DNA of 64,000 nt, taken from JAVBPR01 sp031549485 (GTDB lineage Bacteria > Bacillota > Clostridia > Oscillospirales > Feifaniaceae). The notes under the pieces were generated by a model. The model was not told the DNA's origin. It made no database searches and was given only the letters and a program-made list of their open reading frames with translations. This document shows positions 17,938 through 26,256 of this stretch, in pieces. Both the position numbers and the translations under genes were made by a program. The DNA is taken from contig JAVBPR010000017.1 in NCBI GenBank assembly GCA_031549485.1, positions 1 through 64,000 on the forward strand. Reading direction: 5' to 3'. Numbering within the stretch: the stretch's first letter is position 1; each line of letters opens with the position of its first letter.

Positions 17938-18183
17938 ATGGGAAATTTCTTTCAATCGATAGGCGTTCCGGGACTTATTATAATTTTGGTCGTTGTCCTT
18001 ATCTTTTTTGGACCGACGAAATTGCCGGAGCTTGCCAAAGGCCTTGGAAAAACTGTAAAAGAGTTTAAAAAAGGCGTCGAAGATGTTGAAGACGATATAA
18101 AAGAAACAAAAAAAGCGGTGGAAAGCTCTCCTAAGAAAAAGGAAGAAGACGCCGCGCCCGAAACAGCTAAAGACGATAAATAG
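17938..18183 (+). CDS. tatA: Sec-independent translocase TatA
   Basis: TatA forms the size-variable pore of the twin-arginine pathway. The 81-residue product has a short N-terminal membrane helix (residues 8-24), the hallmark FFGPTKLPELAKGLGK hinge and amphipathic helix, then a highly charged tail ending in acidic residues. The ATG at 17938 has GGAGG 6 bases upstream. It is followed 57 bases later by tatC, forming a minimal TatA-TatC system as in many Gram-positives. Confidence 0.94.
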   Translation: MGNFFQSIGVPGLIIILVVVLIFFGPTKLPELAKGLGKTVKEFKKGVEDVEDDIKETKKAVESSPKKKEEDAAPETAKDDK

Positions 18184-18240
18184 AGTTTTACTTCGGGTTT
18201 CATGGCTCGAAGTAAAATTTTTTAAAGCGAGGAAAATGAT

Positions 18241-19212
18241 TTGCTCTCAAAAGGTGAACAAATTATCGAAAAGGCGGAGAGCGGCATCGCGAAATACCGT
18301 GATGACTTTGAAGAGCTTCGCCGAAGGATAATTCTTCTTGCCGTTTTGTTTGTCGGGTTTCTCGCCGCGGGGGTATTTATTACGGCGAAGCTGTATCCTC
18401 TCATCCTCAATTCCGAGCTGCTTGAGGGGTTCACGCTTCACGTTTTTTCGCCATGGGAAGCAATAGAAATTTATATGCAGTTCGCCACGATTTTCGCGAT
18501 TGCGATGCTGCTTCCGTTTCTTATTTACAACCTGTGGGGATTTATCGCGCCGGGGCTTACCGACTCTGAAAAATCGGCGACAAAAAAATATATTCCGTTT
18601 GCCCTTTTAAGTTTTTTGGTAGGGCTTGTTTTCGCGTATTTCGTGGTGTTCCCGTCGACCTTTTGGTTCACTATCGAGGTCGCCCACAAACTTGAATTTA
18701 CCATGACGCTCGGTGCAACGCAGTTCTTTTCGTATTTCAGCAATATTTTGCTTGCAATGGCGGTAATCTTTGAGCTGCCGGCGCTCTCGATGTTTTTGAC
18801 GTCGGTCGGCGTAATCAGGCCGAAGGTGCTGAAAAAGGTGCGCCGCTGGGCTTATGTTGTCCTCTGTGTTGTCGGTACCGCGCTTACTCCGCCCGACTTT
18901 ATTTCGGACCTGCTTATTATGGTACCGCTTATATTATTATATGAAGCAAGTGTCGCGCTCTCGGTTGCGGCTTATAAAAAGCGGATGAAGAAAAAAGCGG
19001 CAAAACTTGCGGCGCAAGGGGCGGGAAGCGGCGAAATTGACTCAGACTACGCAGATGAAGATGGTGACAAAGCGGCGGCGGATGCCGAAACTGGTGCAGA
19101 CAGCAAAATAAATGCCGGCGGCGGCGATGGAACTGAAACTTCGGAAAATTGCGAAACCGGCGAAAAAGCAGGAAAAACATCTATTTCGGAGGATGACCTT
19201 CCGATAATTTAG
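18241..19212 (+). CDS. tatC: Sec-independent translocase TatC
   Basis: TatC is the polytopic receptor for twin-arginine signals. The 323-residue product has the signature N-terminal FEELRRRI (about residue 23), six predicted membrane helices, a conserved FELP motif (about 177) and LTPPD in the last periplasmic loop. It carries an unusual, roughly 75-residue acidic Asp/Glu/Gly-rich cytoplasmic tail after the last helix; typical TatC ends near residue 250. The TTG start at 18241 has GAGGA 7 bases upstream. The Tat-signal beta-helix protein just upstream is its obvious client. Confidence 0.95.
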   Translation: MLSKGEQIIEKAESGIAKYRDDFEELRRRIILLAVLFVGFLAAGVFITAKLYPLILNSELLEGFTLHVFSPWEAIEIYMQFATIFAIAMLLPFLIYNLWGFIAPGLTDSEKSATKKYIPFALLSFLVGLVFAYFVVFPSTFWFTIEVAHKLEFTMTLGATQFFSYFSNILLAMAVIFELPALSMFLTSVGVIRPKVLKKVRRWAYVVLCVVGTALTPPDFISDLLIMVPLILLYEASVALSVAAYKKRMKKKAAKLAAQGAGSGEIDSDYADEDGDKAAADAETGADSKINAGGGDGTETSENCETGEKAGKTSISEDDLPII

Positions 19213-19292
19213 CGGGACATATAAGTCTGCGCAGGGCATGTCCGCCCGGGAAAGCAGCTATAAAATTCCCGAAATATTATTTAATAAACGAC

Positions 19293-19332
19293 AAAGCAAA
19301 AGAGCTTCGCAGATGCGAAGCTCTTTTGCTTT
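19293..19332 (+). terminator. Terminator after tatC
   Basis: An 18-bp perfect stem around an AGAT loop (AAAGCAAAAGAGCTTCGC and complement). The T-rich 3' arm includes TTTT. Confidence 0.85.
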
Positions 19333-19559
19333 ACAAGGGCTGCTTTGGAATATTGCACATAAAATTTAAAGTTTTGATAGCCAATCTTAAATTTTGATTG
19401 TGAAATATGCATAAAGTTAAAAAAATGGGGTGCGGTATTAATTTATGATTGTTTACATCCTGTTCAAAAATTATTAAAGTATTATTAAAGGATTAATTTG
19501 GCAAAAGCGGGTAAGTCTTCTTTTGCTGAAAATTTTATTTTGAGAAGGAGGGGATTTGG
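19333..19559. other. AT-rich leader of the sugar ABC transporter operon
   Basis: No gene is visible. The stretch is strongly AT-rich, with short direct repeats of ATTAAAG near 19471-19490. A possible promoter, TTTACA (19452-19457), N17, TAAAGT (19475-19480), would read into the permease genes. The AraC regulator's binding site is a reasonable expectation here but I could not identify it. Confidence 0.4.
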
Positions 19560-20516
19560 TTGGCTACTTCGAGCGCAGTCGTACAGCCTAAGGGCAGCTT
19601 GGGCAGCGGCGGTATCGGAAAGGCGATAAAGAAGAACTGGCAGCTTTATCTTTTTGTGCTACCTGCTTTTGTTTATTTCGTCATTTTCTGTTATATGCCG
19701 ATGTACGGTGTTATTATAGCCTTCAAAGACTTCAGCCCTGCTAAAGGAATTATGGGGAGTCGCTGGGCGTCACAGTTCGGTTTTAAACATTTTATTAACT
19801 TCTTCGGAACGGCGCAAGCCGGTACGGTTATTTGGAATACCCTGAAAATTTCGGGATATTTGCTTGTTGCCGGATTTCCGATTCCTGTTATCCTCGCGCT
19901 TATGCTAAACGAGGTTAAAAGCACCGGCTATAAAAAAACCATCCAAAACGTCACCTACGCGCCGAACTTTATTTCTACCGCCGTTATCGTTGGTATGATA
20001 ATCATGTTCTTCAGCCGCGCGGGCGTTGTCAATAAGCTCCTTGATATGATAAACCTCGGTCCGGTGGACTTCCTTCTTAAAGAGAAGTACTTCATTCATA
20101 TTTATGTTTGGACCGGCGTCTGGCAGAGCATGGGATGGAGTTCAATAATCTTCTTTGCCGCTCTTTCGAGCGTTGATCCGCAGCTTCACGAGGCGGCGAC
20201 GATCGACGGCGCAACCAAGCTTCAAAGGCTTTTACATATTAATATTCCGTCGATACTTCCGACGATTGTCATAATGCTTATTATGCAGGTCGGTACCATA
20301 TTGAACATCAGCTTCGAAAAAATATTCCTCATGCAAAACAGCGTTAACATCGGCTCTTCCGAGGTTATTTCGACCTATGTTTACAAGCAAGGTCTTCAAG
20401 GCGCGCACTATAGCTATTCCGCGGCGATAGGACTTTTCAACAACGTTATCAACCTTGTTCTCCTTCTCGCGGTCAATAAAATCAGTGCGAAGCTCTCAGA
20501 CACGAGCTTGTGGTAA
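19560..20516 (+). CDS. Carbohydrate ABC transporter permease, LplB type
   Basis: A 318-residue inner-membrane permease of the CUT1 sugar uptake family (LplB/YteP branch). It has six predicted membrane helices and the EAA loop EAATIDGATKLQRLLHINIP near residue 216, which contacts the ATPase. The TTG at 19560 is chosen because GGAGGGG lies 5-6 bases upstream. It pairs with the permease 13 bases downstream and the lipoprotein at 21516. No ATPase is encoded nearby; in this family a shared MsmX-like ATPase elsewhere normally serves. Confidence 0.92.
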   Translation: MATSSAVVQPKGSLGSGGIGKAIKKNWQLYLFVLPAFVYFVIFCYMPMYGVIIAFKDFSPAKGIMGSRWASQFGFKHFINFFGTAQAGTVIWNTLKISGYLLVAGFPIPVILALMLNEVKSTGYKKTIQNVTYAPNFISTAVIVGMIIMFFSRAGVVNKLLDMINLGPVDFLLKEKYFIHIYVWTGVWQSMGWSSIIFFAALSSVDPQLHEAATIDGATKLQRLLHINIPSILPTIVIMLIMQVGTILNISFEKIFLMQNSVNIGSSEVISTYVYKQGLQGAHYSYSAAIGLFNNVINLVLLLAVNKISAKLSDTSLW

Positions 20517-20529
20517 GGGGGAGGATGAA

Positions 20530-21456
20530 ATGAGCAGAAAAAATAAAAACTCTCTTATTAAAGAAAGCGCGGGCGACAAGGTCTTTAATGTTATCAACCT
20601 TTTCATTTTGACCGTCTTGCTTTGTATCTCGGCTTATCCGCTTATATTCGTTATTTCGGCGTCAATAAGCGATCCGCAGGCGGTTGCCTCGGGCGAGATG
20701 CTTTTGTGGCCGGTTCGCTTTTCGCTTGAAGGGTACAAAACGATTTTTTCCACATCCGAGGTTTTCACCGGATATAAAAACACCGTTTTCTACACCGTTT
20801 CGGCAACCATTCTCAACCTCTCGGTTACACTTCCGTGTGCTTATGCTCTCTCGAGAAAAGATTTTTGGGGAAGAAACTTTTTAACTAAAATGTTCCTTGT
20901 CACAATGTTCTTCTCGGGTGGTCTTATTCCGACCTACATGCTTATGTCGAACACGCTTCATATCGGAAACACCATTTGGGTTATGCTTCTGCCGGGCGCG
21001 ACGACCATGACAAACATAATCATCACAAGAACCTTCTTCCAGTCGACCATTCCCGAATCGATGCGCGAGGCGGCGGAAATCGACGGGTGCTCCAACTTCC
21101 GGATGTTCTTCTCGATAGTTCTTCCGCTTTCGGCGGCGATTATCGCGGTTATGTCGCTTTATTTCGGCGTTGCCCACTGGAACAGCTATTTCAACGCGAT
21201 GATTTACCTTAAAGATCCCGGCCCGCTTGTTCCGCTCCAGCTTGTTCTTAGGAAAATCCTTGTTATGAACCAGTATGCCGCGGAAATGTTGCTTATTTCG
21301 GGAACTGCGTCGGAAGAGCTTCAAAAACAGCTTGCGCTTTCGGAACAGATTAAATATGCGCTTGTTATCGTTTCGACAATCCCGATTCTCGCAATCTATC
21401 CGTTTATTCAGAAGCACTTTGTAAAAGGCGTTATGATCGGCGCCGTTAAGGGATGA
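20530..21456 (+). CDS. Carbohydrate ABC transporter permease, YtcP/LplC type
   Basis: The second permease of the pair, 308 residues, with six membrane helices and an EAA loop (EAAEIDGCSNFRMFFSIVLP, about residue 199). The ATG at 20530 has GGGAGGAT upstream; the open frame extends back into the previous gene without a ribosome site. It forms a heterodimeric channel with the 19560 product for oligosaccharide import. Confidence 0.92.
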   Translation: MSRKNKNSLIKESAGDKVFNVINLFILTVLLCISAYPLIFVISASISDPQAVASGEMLLWPVRFSLEGYKTIFSTSEVFTGYKNTVFYTVSATILNLSVTLPCAYALSRKDFWGRNFLTKMFLVTMFFSGGLIPTYMLMSNTLHIGNTIWVMLLPGATTMTNIIITRTFFQSTIPESMREAAEIDGCSNFRMFFSIVLPLSAAIIAVMSLYFGVAHWNSYFNAMIYLKDPGPLVPLQLVLRKILVMNQYAAEMLLISGTASEELQKQLALSEQIKYALVIVSTIPILAIYPFIQKHFVKGVMIGAVKG

Positions 21457-21515
21457 TTATTAGCTCAAAGCGAGCTTATAATATTAAATCGTAAATTTTA
21501 AAAAGGAGAGATACT

Positions 21516-23159
21516 ATGAACGCAAAGAGACTCTTAGCACTTGTTCTTGCCTTGCTTATGGTCGCTGTTATGTTCGCTGGATGCCAGCCGACAGACGACG
21601 ACAAAGACGGCGACAAACCTGGCGATGAAGTACTTCCGGTTCCGGATTACATGAACGCCACAGGCCTCCCGATTGCAAAAGAGAAAATCACTCTTACAGC
21701 AATGGGCAAAAAAGATCCGGGCAAACCGGAATGGAATGACCTCGAACTCTTCAAACTCGCAGAAGAGAAAACAAACATCCACTTTGAGTTCGAACTCTTT
21801 GAAGGCGATACATACAAAGAGAAAATGAACCTCTCGCTTATCGGAAAAACATATCCTGATGTGTTCCTCCGCGGAAGCGAAATCACCGACGAAGATATGT
21901 ACGGACCTGAGGGTCTTTTCCTCAATCTTAAACCGTATATCGCTTCTTTCGCTCCCAACCTCACAAAGAGAATGGAAGAGAACAGCGGCATCCGCGCGGC
22001 TATCACAAGCAGCGTTGACGGCGGCATCTACGGCACACCGTACTACATGAAGACTTCGATGCAGAACCCGCATCTTGCCTTCGTTTCGCAGAAATGGCTT
22101 GATAACTGCCAAATCAAAGACCTTCCGAAAACTGTTGATGAATTCTATGACATGCTCGTAAAATTCAAAACAATGGACGCAAACGGCAACGGCGATGCTA
22201 ATGACGAAATTCCGTGGGGCAACGCAAAAGCCGGCGGCTGGACATACAAAAACTTTGACGAATACATCATGCCTGCTTTCACAGGCACAGTATCCGGAAT
22301 GTTCGGAACAGACATTAAAGACGGCAAACTCGTCTTTACAGCTGCTCTTCCGGAATACAAAGAATATCTCAAATTCCTCAACAAACTTTGGAACGAAGAC
22401 CTCATCGACAAAGAGTTCCTTACAATGACCGTTCAGCAGTTCAACGCGAAAGCGAAGAGCGACGTTTACGGCGTACATAACCTCTCGCCGACAGCTCTCG
22501 ACATCTCGATGGGCGAGCAGCTCTCGCTTATCCCGCTTACATCACAGTGGAACAGCACACCTCTTGCAAAACCGGCAGACGGTCTCTACACAGGCCGCGG
22601 CATCATCACAGACAAATGCCAGTATCCGGCAGCTGCTATGAGATGGCTTGACCTCTGGTACGCAAAAGAAGCTGAAGCTATCGATGGCCTCTATGGCAAC
22701 ACATGGTTTGTCGGTCTTGAGAACGTTCACTGGAAATACGTTGAAGGCTCGAACAATGAGCTCTATTCGTTCATCGAACCGCTCAAGAGCTTTGACGATG
22801 TAAACGCTACCGTTTCCGTTAACATGGAAATGCCTTCATTCCTCGAGTTCATGCCGTCTTCGACAGCTCCGCTCATGCAGATGAAGGTCACACAGGTTAA
22901 GAAAAACCAGCTTCCGTACGTTAAGAAAGACATGTATCCGGCAAACGTCAGATACACTGCTGACGAAGCAGAAAGAGCTTCCTTGATTTACACAGACCTC
23001 CAGACTTATGTTGAGCAGATGACAACTAAATTTGTCACAGGCGAAGAATCTATCGACAACTTCGATAAATTCGTTCAGGAACTCAACAACAGAAAGCTCG
23101 CCGAGTACATGGCAATCAGACAGTCAGCTTACGACAGATGGGTTGAAGCAACTAAATAA
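21516..23159 (+). CDS. Extracellular sugar-binding lipoprotein, LplA/YtcQ type (copy 1)
   Basis: A 547-residue solute-binding protein, anchored by a lipobox (VMFAGC; Cys22) after a short signal peptide and an acidic linker. Size and sequence texture match the large CUT1 binding proteins that work with LplB/YtcP permeases on di- or oligosaccharides. AAGGAGAG precedes the ATG. Codon use is strongly biased toward a preferred set, pointing to high expression. A close paralogue lies at 26257 with long stretches of identity, for example around EWNDLELFKLAEEKTNIHFE. Confidence 0.92.
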   Translation: MNAKRLLALVLALLMVAVMFAGCQPTDDDKDGDKPGDEVLPVPDYMNATGLPIAKEKITLTAMGKKDPGKPEWNDLELFKLAEEKTNIHFEFELFEGDTYKEKMNLSLIGKTYPDVFLRGSEITDEDMYGPEGLFLNLKPYIASFAPNLTKRMEENSGIRAAITSSVDGGIYGTPYYMKTSMQNPHLAFVSQKWLDNCQIKDLPKTVDEFYDMLVKFKTMDANGNGDANDEIPWGNAKAGGWTYKNFDEYIMPAFTGTVSGMFGTDIKDGKLVFTAALPEYKEYLKFLNKLWNEDLIDKEFLTMTVQQFNAKAKSDVYGVHNLSPTALDISMGEQLSLIPLTSQWNSTPLAKPADGLYTGRGIITDKCQYPAAAMRWLDLWYAKEAEAIDGLYGNTWFVGLENVHWKYVEGSNNELYSFIEPLKSFDDVNATVSVNMEMPSFLEFMPSSTAPLMQMKVTQVKKNQLPYVKKDMYPANVRYTADEAERASLIYTDLQTYVEQMTTKFVTGEESIDNFDKFVQELNNRKLAEYMAIRQSAYDRWVEATK

Positions 23160-23171
23160 TTCTTGAAATTT

Positions 23172-23200
23172 GGGGCGGCGGATAACGCCGCCCCTTTTTT
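23172..23200 (+). terminator. Terminator after binding protein 1
   Basis: GGGGCGGCG-GATAA-CGCCGCCCC followed by TTTTTT: a perfect 9-bp GC-rich stem. Confidence 0.92.
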
Positions 23201-23274
23201 AAGCGTGTTTTTAATAAAAGCGCGCTTAAAAAAGGGTTAGAATAAATAAGAATATTTTTTAAGGAAAGTTTGAA

Positions 23275-24879
23275 ATGATTAGTGTAAAAAATATTTCGGC
23301 ACTGCTAAAGATTGATACCTCCGCGCTTTACGAGGGCCAGGCCGTTTTTGTTGAAGGGTATTATGCGCCCGGCGACGGCGGCGCAAAAACGGTGCATTTT
23401 TTTAAAGGCGAGTTTTCAAGCGACGGCGGGCTTTGCCATGCTGTGCCGGGCGGCGCTTTTGTCGTGCTTGGCAATCATGCGGATTTTGCGATGTTCGGTA
23501 TATTTGACGGCACGAAAGACGCCGACGACGCGCTTGAGGCGATGATAAAAAATCCCGCCATAACCGAGATTACGGCAGGAAATCCGCTTAATTTTGCCAA
23601 GCGTCACAGGATAAAAAGAGGGCGCCTGCATTTTGATTTTCAGGGAAACAGCGTCACGACCAATAACTGCGAACTCTCCGGAAGAGACGATCCTTTTAAC
23701 GCTATTTTTCATTTTATTGGCGAAGTGAGGGAAGAGGTCATTAAGATAACCCTTGACTCGCCGCTTCAGGAGCTTAACGATATTTTCCCCGCGGGGGACA
23801 GCTCGAAATTCGAGCTTTACGGATGGTATATCGTCAAGTGCGACAAGCTCGAGGGCGGCAGCGAATATCAGATAGATAAGCTAATCCAAGTCACCGAAAT
23901 TATCGACGAAAAGCGGATAAGGCTCGGCTATAAAATGGGCTGGCCGCTTTTGCCGGGCAGAGAACTTACATATACAAAATGCGAGCCGATTTGCGACATA
24001 ATTTTTGAAAACATGAAATTTTTCGCCACGCCGGGCGATTGGTTTGTCGGCACCCATCCGTTTTGCTTTGAATACGCTGTCGACACGCATATAAAGCATA
24101 TTTATTCGCAGGACAATTTTTGGCCGCTTTGCCTTAGAAAACACAATAACAGGTTCACCGTCGACTGCTGCGAACTTGTTAACCCCTGCGAGGTCATCGT
24201 CGGCGGAACCGGATATTTGGCGCAGAATATCAACTGCCTTTACGGCATTGTGCGCGACTGCCGCGTCAGCAATGCGCGCCACCTGAACGACTTTACCGGA
24301 AGCGCGTTTTGCCAGGTGCTTAACTGCCACGGCGACGGCGACTGGTGCGGCTCTTATGTAACGCACGGACAATATGAACACGATCTTTCGTATGTCGGCT
24401 GTTCGGGGCTTTTGTCCTTTGCAAACAGCGGCCCTATTTGGGGCGGATGCGCGACGAGGATAACGGTCGAGCGGCATTCTTGCAGCAGGCTGCTTGCCTA
24501 CACTAAAATTTCTGATTTAACCCTTATCGACGTGCAGGTTTACCGGCGCGAAGAGAAGATGGACGATCCCCGAAGCGAAGCGTTTGTCACCGACTCGGGA
24601 AGCATTTTTCTCAACTGCGACGGCGCGCAGCTTCGCGGATGTACCGCGGAAGGCGGCATAAAATTCACAAACCGCAGCCGGCGGAGCAAACGCCGCACCA
24701 TCCTGGACGGATGCTCCATAACTCAGGTTATGGAGGGCGGATTTAAGGTTTTTCCGAATGAGGAAGACGCGGGCAGGGTGGATTTTATAAACTGCGATTT
24801 TTACGGATTTTCCGAAAAAGATTTAAACGGTATTTCAGAGCCGCATTTTATCAATACGGTTTTTCACTTAGATAAATAA
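23275..24879 (+). CDS. Cytosolic beta-helix protein, paralogue of the Tat substrate
   Basis: A 534-residue protein with no signal peptide, whose full length aligns in pattern with the Tat-exported protein at 15476. Shared features are the GDGGAK cap near residue 38, LNFAKRHRIKRG against LHFVKRHKITRS, a NCLYG...C...RHLNDF block, and a VTHGQ(Y/F)EHDL(S/T)Y block that could hold functional residues. It lacks the last third of the exported version. AAGGAAAG precedes the ATG. It lies between the binding protein and a dehydrogenase, 11 bases before the latter. An intracellular role on imported oligosaccharide is inferred. Alternatively it is exported by an unknown route. Confidence 0.8.
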   Translation: MISVKNISALLKIDTSALYEGQAVFVEGYYAPGDGGAKTVHFFKGEFSSDGGLCHAVPGGAFVVLGNHADFAMFGIFDGTKDADDALEAMIKNPAITEITAGNPLNFAKRHRIKRGRLHFDFQGNSVTTNNCELSGRDDPFNAIFHFIGEVREEVIKITLDSPLQELNDIFPAGDSSKFELYGWYIVKCDKLEGGSEYQIDKLIQVTEIIDEKRIRLGYKMGWPLLPGRELTYTKCEPICDIIFENMKFFATPGDWFVGTHPFCFEYAVDTHIKHIYSQDNFWPLCLRKHNNRFTVDCCELVNPCEVIVGGTGYLAQNINCLYGIVRDCRVSNARHLNDFTGSAFCQVLNCHGDGDWCGSYVTHGQYEHDLSYVGCSGLLSFANSGPIWGGCATRITVERHSCSRLLAYTKISDLTLIDVQVYRREEKMDDPRSEAFVTDSGSIFLNCDGAQLRGCTAEGGIKFTNRSRRSKRRTILDGCSITQVMEGGFKVFPNEEDAGRVDFINCDFYGFSEKDLNGISEPHFINTVFHLDK

Positions 24880-24890
24880 GGAGAAGATTT

Positions 24891-25886
24891 ATGAAAATTC
24901 TTGTAACACTGCCCGAAGGCGATATCAGGGATACTTTTATTACGCCGGTGCAAAAAGAGGAACTTGCCGCGCTCGGCGAGGTCGTCTATAATCCGTTTTC
25001 CCGCCACTATGAGGACGACGAGCTTCGCGACGCGCTTGTCGGCGTTGATTATGTCTTCACCGGCTGGGGCACGCACAAGCTGACCGAGGAGGTTTTGTCC
25101 AAAGCGGATAAGCTCAAGATGATTTGCCATGTCGGCGGCACCGTGAAGCCGTATGTTTCGGAGGAAGCATATGCGAAAGGGATAAAGGTAATCAGCGGAA
25201 ACGAGATTTACGCAAAGTCGGTGGCTGAGGGCGTTATTGCCTATCTTCTCTGCGTGCTTCGCCGCCTGCCTTATTATGAGAGCGAGCTTAAAAAAGGAAA
25301 TTGGCCCGAAACTTTTAAAAACAGAGGGCTTATCGGCAGGAGCATCGGACTTGTCGGCTTCGGCGCGATTACAAAACTTGTTATCCCCATGCTTCGCCTT
25401 TTTGATATGAAGATAAAAGTATACAGCCGCTATCTCACCGACGAGCAAAAGAGGGATTACGGCATAGAATACGCCGATGTCGAGGAGATTTTTAAAACCT
25501 GCGATATCGTTTCGCTTCACAGCGCATATACACCGTCGACTCACCATATGATTACCGGCGACCATATGCGCTCTATGAAAAAGGACGCGATTTTGCTTAA
25601 TACTGCCAGAGGACCTATCGTCGACGAAGAGGCGATGGTTGAGGTGCTTCACGAGCGACCTGACCTTATCGCGGTGCTCGACGTTTACGGGAACGAGCCG
25701 CTTTCGGCGGGCGATCCTATCTTGCTTTGCGAAAACACTTTCACAATGCCGCATCAGGGCGGGCCGACAATCGATATGCGCGGAGTTGTCACAAGCGCGC
25801 TTGTAAGAAATATTATTTCCCTTGAAAACGGAAAACCGCTCGACCTCGAAATCACATGGGAGCAATGCCAGAAGCAGACGGCGTAA
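24891..25886 (+). CDS. NAD-dependent D-isomer-specific 2-hydroxyacid dehydrogenase
   Basis: A 331-residue enzyme interconverting a 2-hydroxy acid and its 2-oxo acid with NAD(H). The Rossmann motif is GLVGFGAITK (about residue 157). The catalytic set is visible: Arg in NTARGP (about 242), Glu in GNEPLS (about 269) and His in MPHQGG (about 289). It resembles phosphoglycerate-dehydrogenase-like members but has no ACT domain, and the sugar-locus setting suggests a sugar-acid substrate. GGAGA precedes the ATG. Likely cotranscribed with the beta-helix paralogue. Confidence 0.9.
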   Translation: MKILVTLPEGDIRDTFITPVQKEELAALGEVVYNPFSRHYEDDELRDALVGVDYVFTGWGTHKLTEEVLSKADKLKMICHVGGTVKPYVSEEAYAKGIKVISGNEIYAKSVAEGVIAYLLCVLRRLPYYESELKKGNWPETFKNRGLIGRSIGLVGFGAITKLVIPMLRLFDMKIKVYSRYLTDEQKRDYGIEYADVEEIFKTCDIVSLHSAYTPSTHHMITGDHMRSMKKDAILLNTARGPIVDEEAMVEVLHERPDLIAVLDVYGNEPLSAGDPILLCENTFTMPHQGGPTIDMRGVVTSALVRNIISLENGKPLDLEITWEQCQKQTA

Positions 25887-25937
25887 AGCTAATAGGGATA
25901 ATAAGGCCGGCAAAGGCGCGCTTTACAAAAACAAAGA

Positions 25938-26150
25938 ATGCATAAGCGCGGCAGGCACGCAAATACTATCATTAAAGGCGGTGGTAGTATAAAGTTTTTT
26001 AAGAAGAACGGAAAAAGGTTTCTAACAAAAGAAAGCGCGGGCGAGTTTATTTTGCAGCCCGACAAGAGAAACGCCGAAACAAATGCGGCGCAGCCGAGCG
26101 ATGAAAACGTGGAAGCGGAGCGCGGCTGGAACATGGAAAATAAATTATAA
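25938..26150 (+). CDS. Possible small hypothetical protein
   Basis: A 70-codon open frame fills most of an otherwise gene-free gap, and its stop lies directly against a terminator. The product is basic then acidic, with no recognisable domain. No convincing ribosome site precedes the ATG, so it may be a remnant or noncoding 3' sequence of the dehydrogenase transcript. Confidence 0.3.
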   Translation: MHKRGRHANTIIKGGGSIKFFKKNGKRFLTKESAGEFILQPDKRNAETNAAQPSDENVEAERGWNMENKL

Positions 26151-26151
26151 A

Positions 26152-26180
26152 AACTTTGCCGAAAATCGGCAAAGTTTTTT
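26152..26180 (+). terminator. Terminator upstream of binding protein 2
   Basis: An 11-bp perfect stem (AACTTTGCCGA and complement) with an AAA loop and a run of T residues. Confidence 0.9.
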
Positions 26181-26256
26181 ATTTCTGCAATACTTTTGCA
26201 AAAAAATATGGTAAAATATTTTCATCTTAAGAAAATTTTATTAAGGAGAAAGAGCA

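Noticed and set aside
21534..22478. 314-codon minus-strand open frame inside binding protein 1
   Set aside because: Cys/Phe-rich product with no family features, antisense to a clear lipoprotein gene; a shorter shadow appears at the same place in the paralogue.
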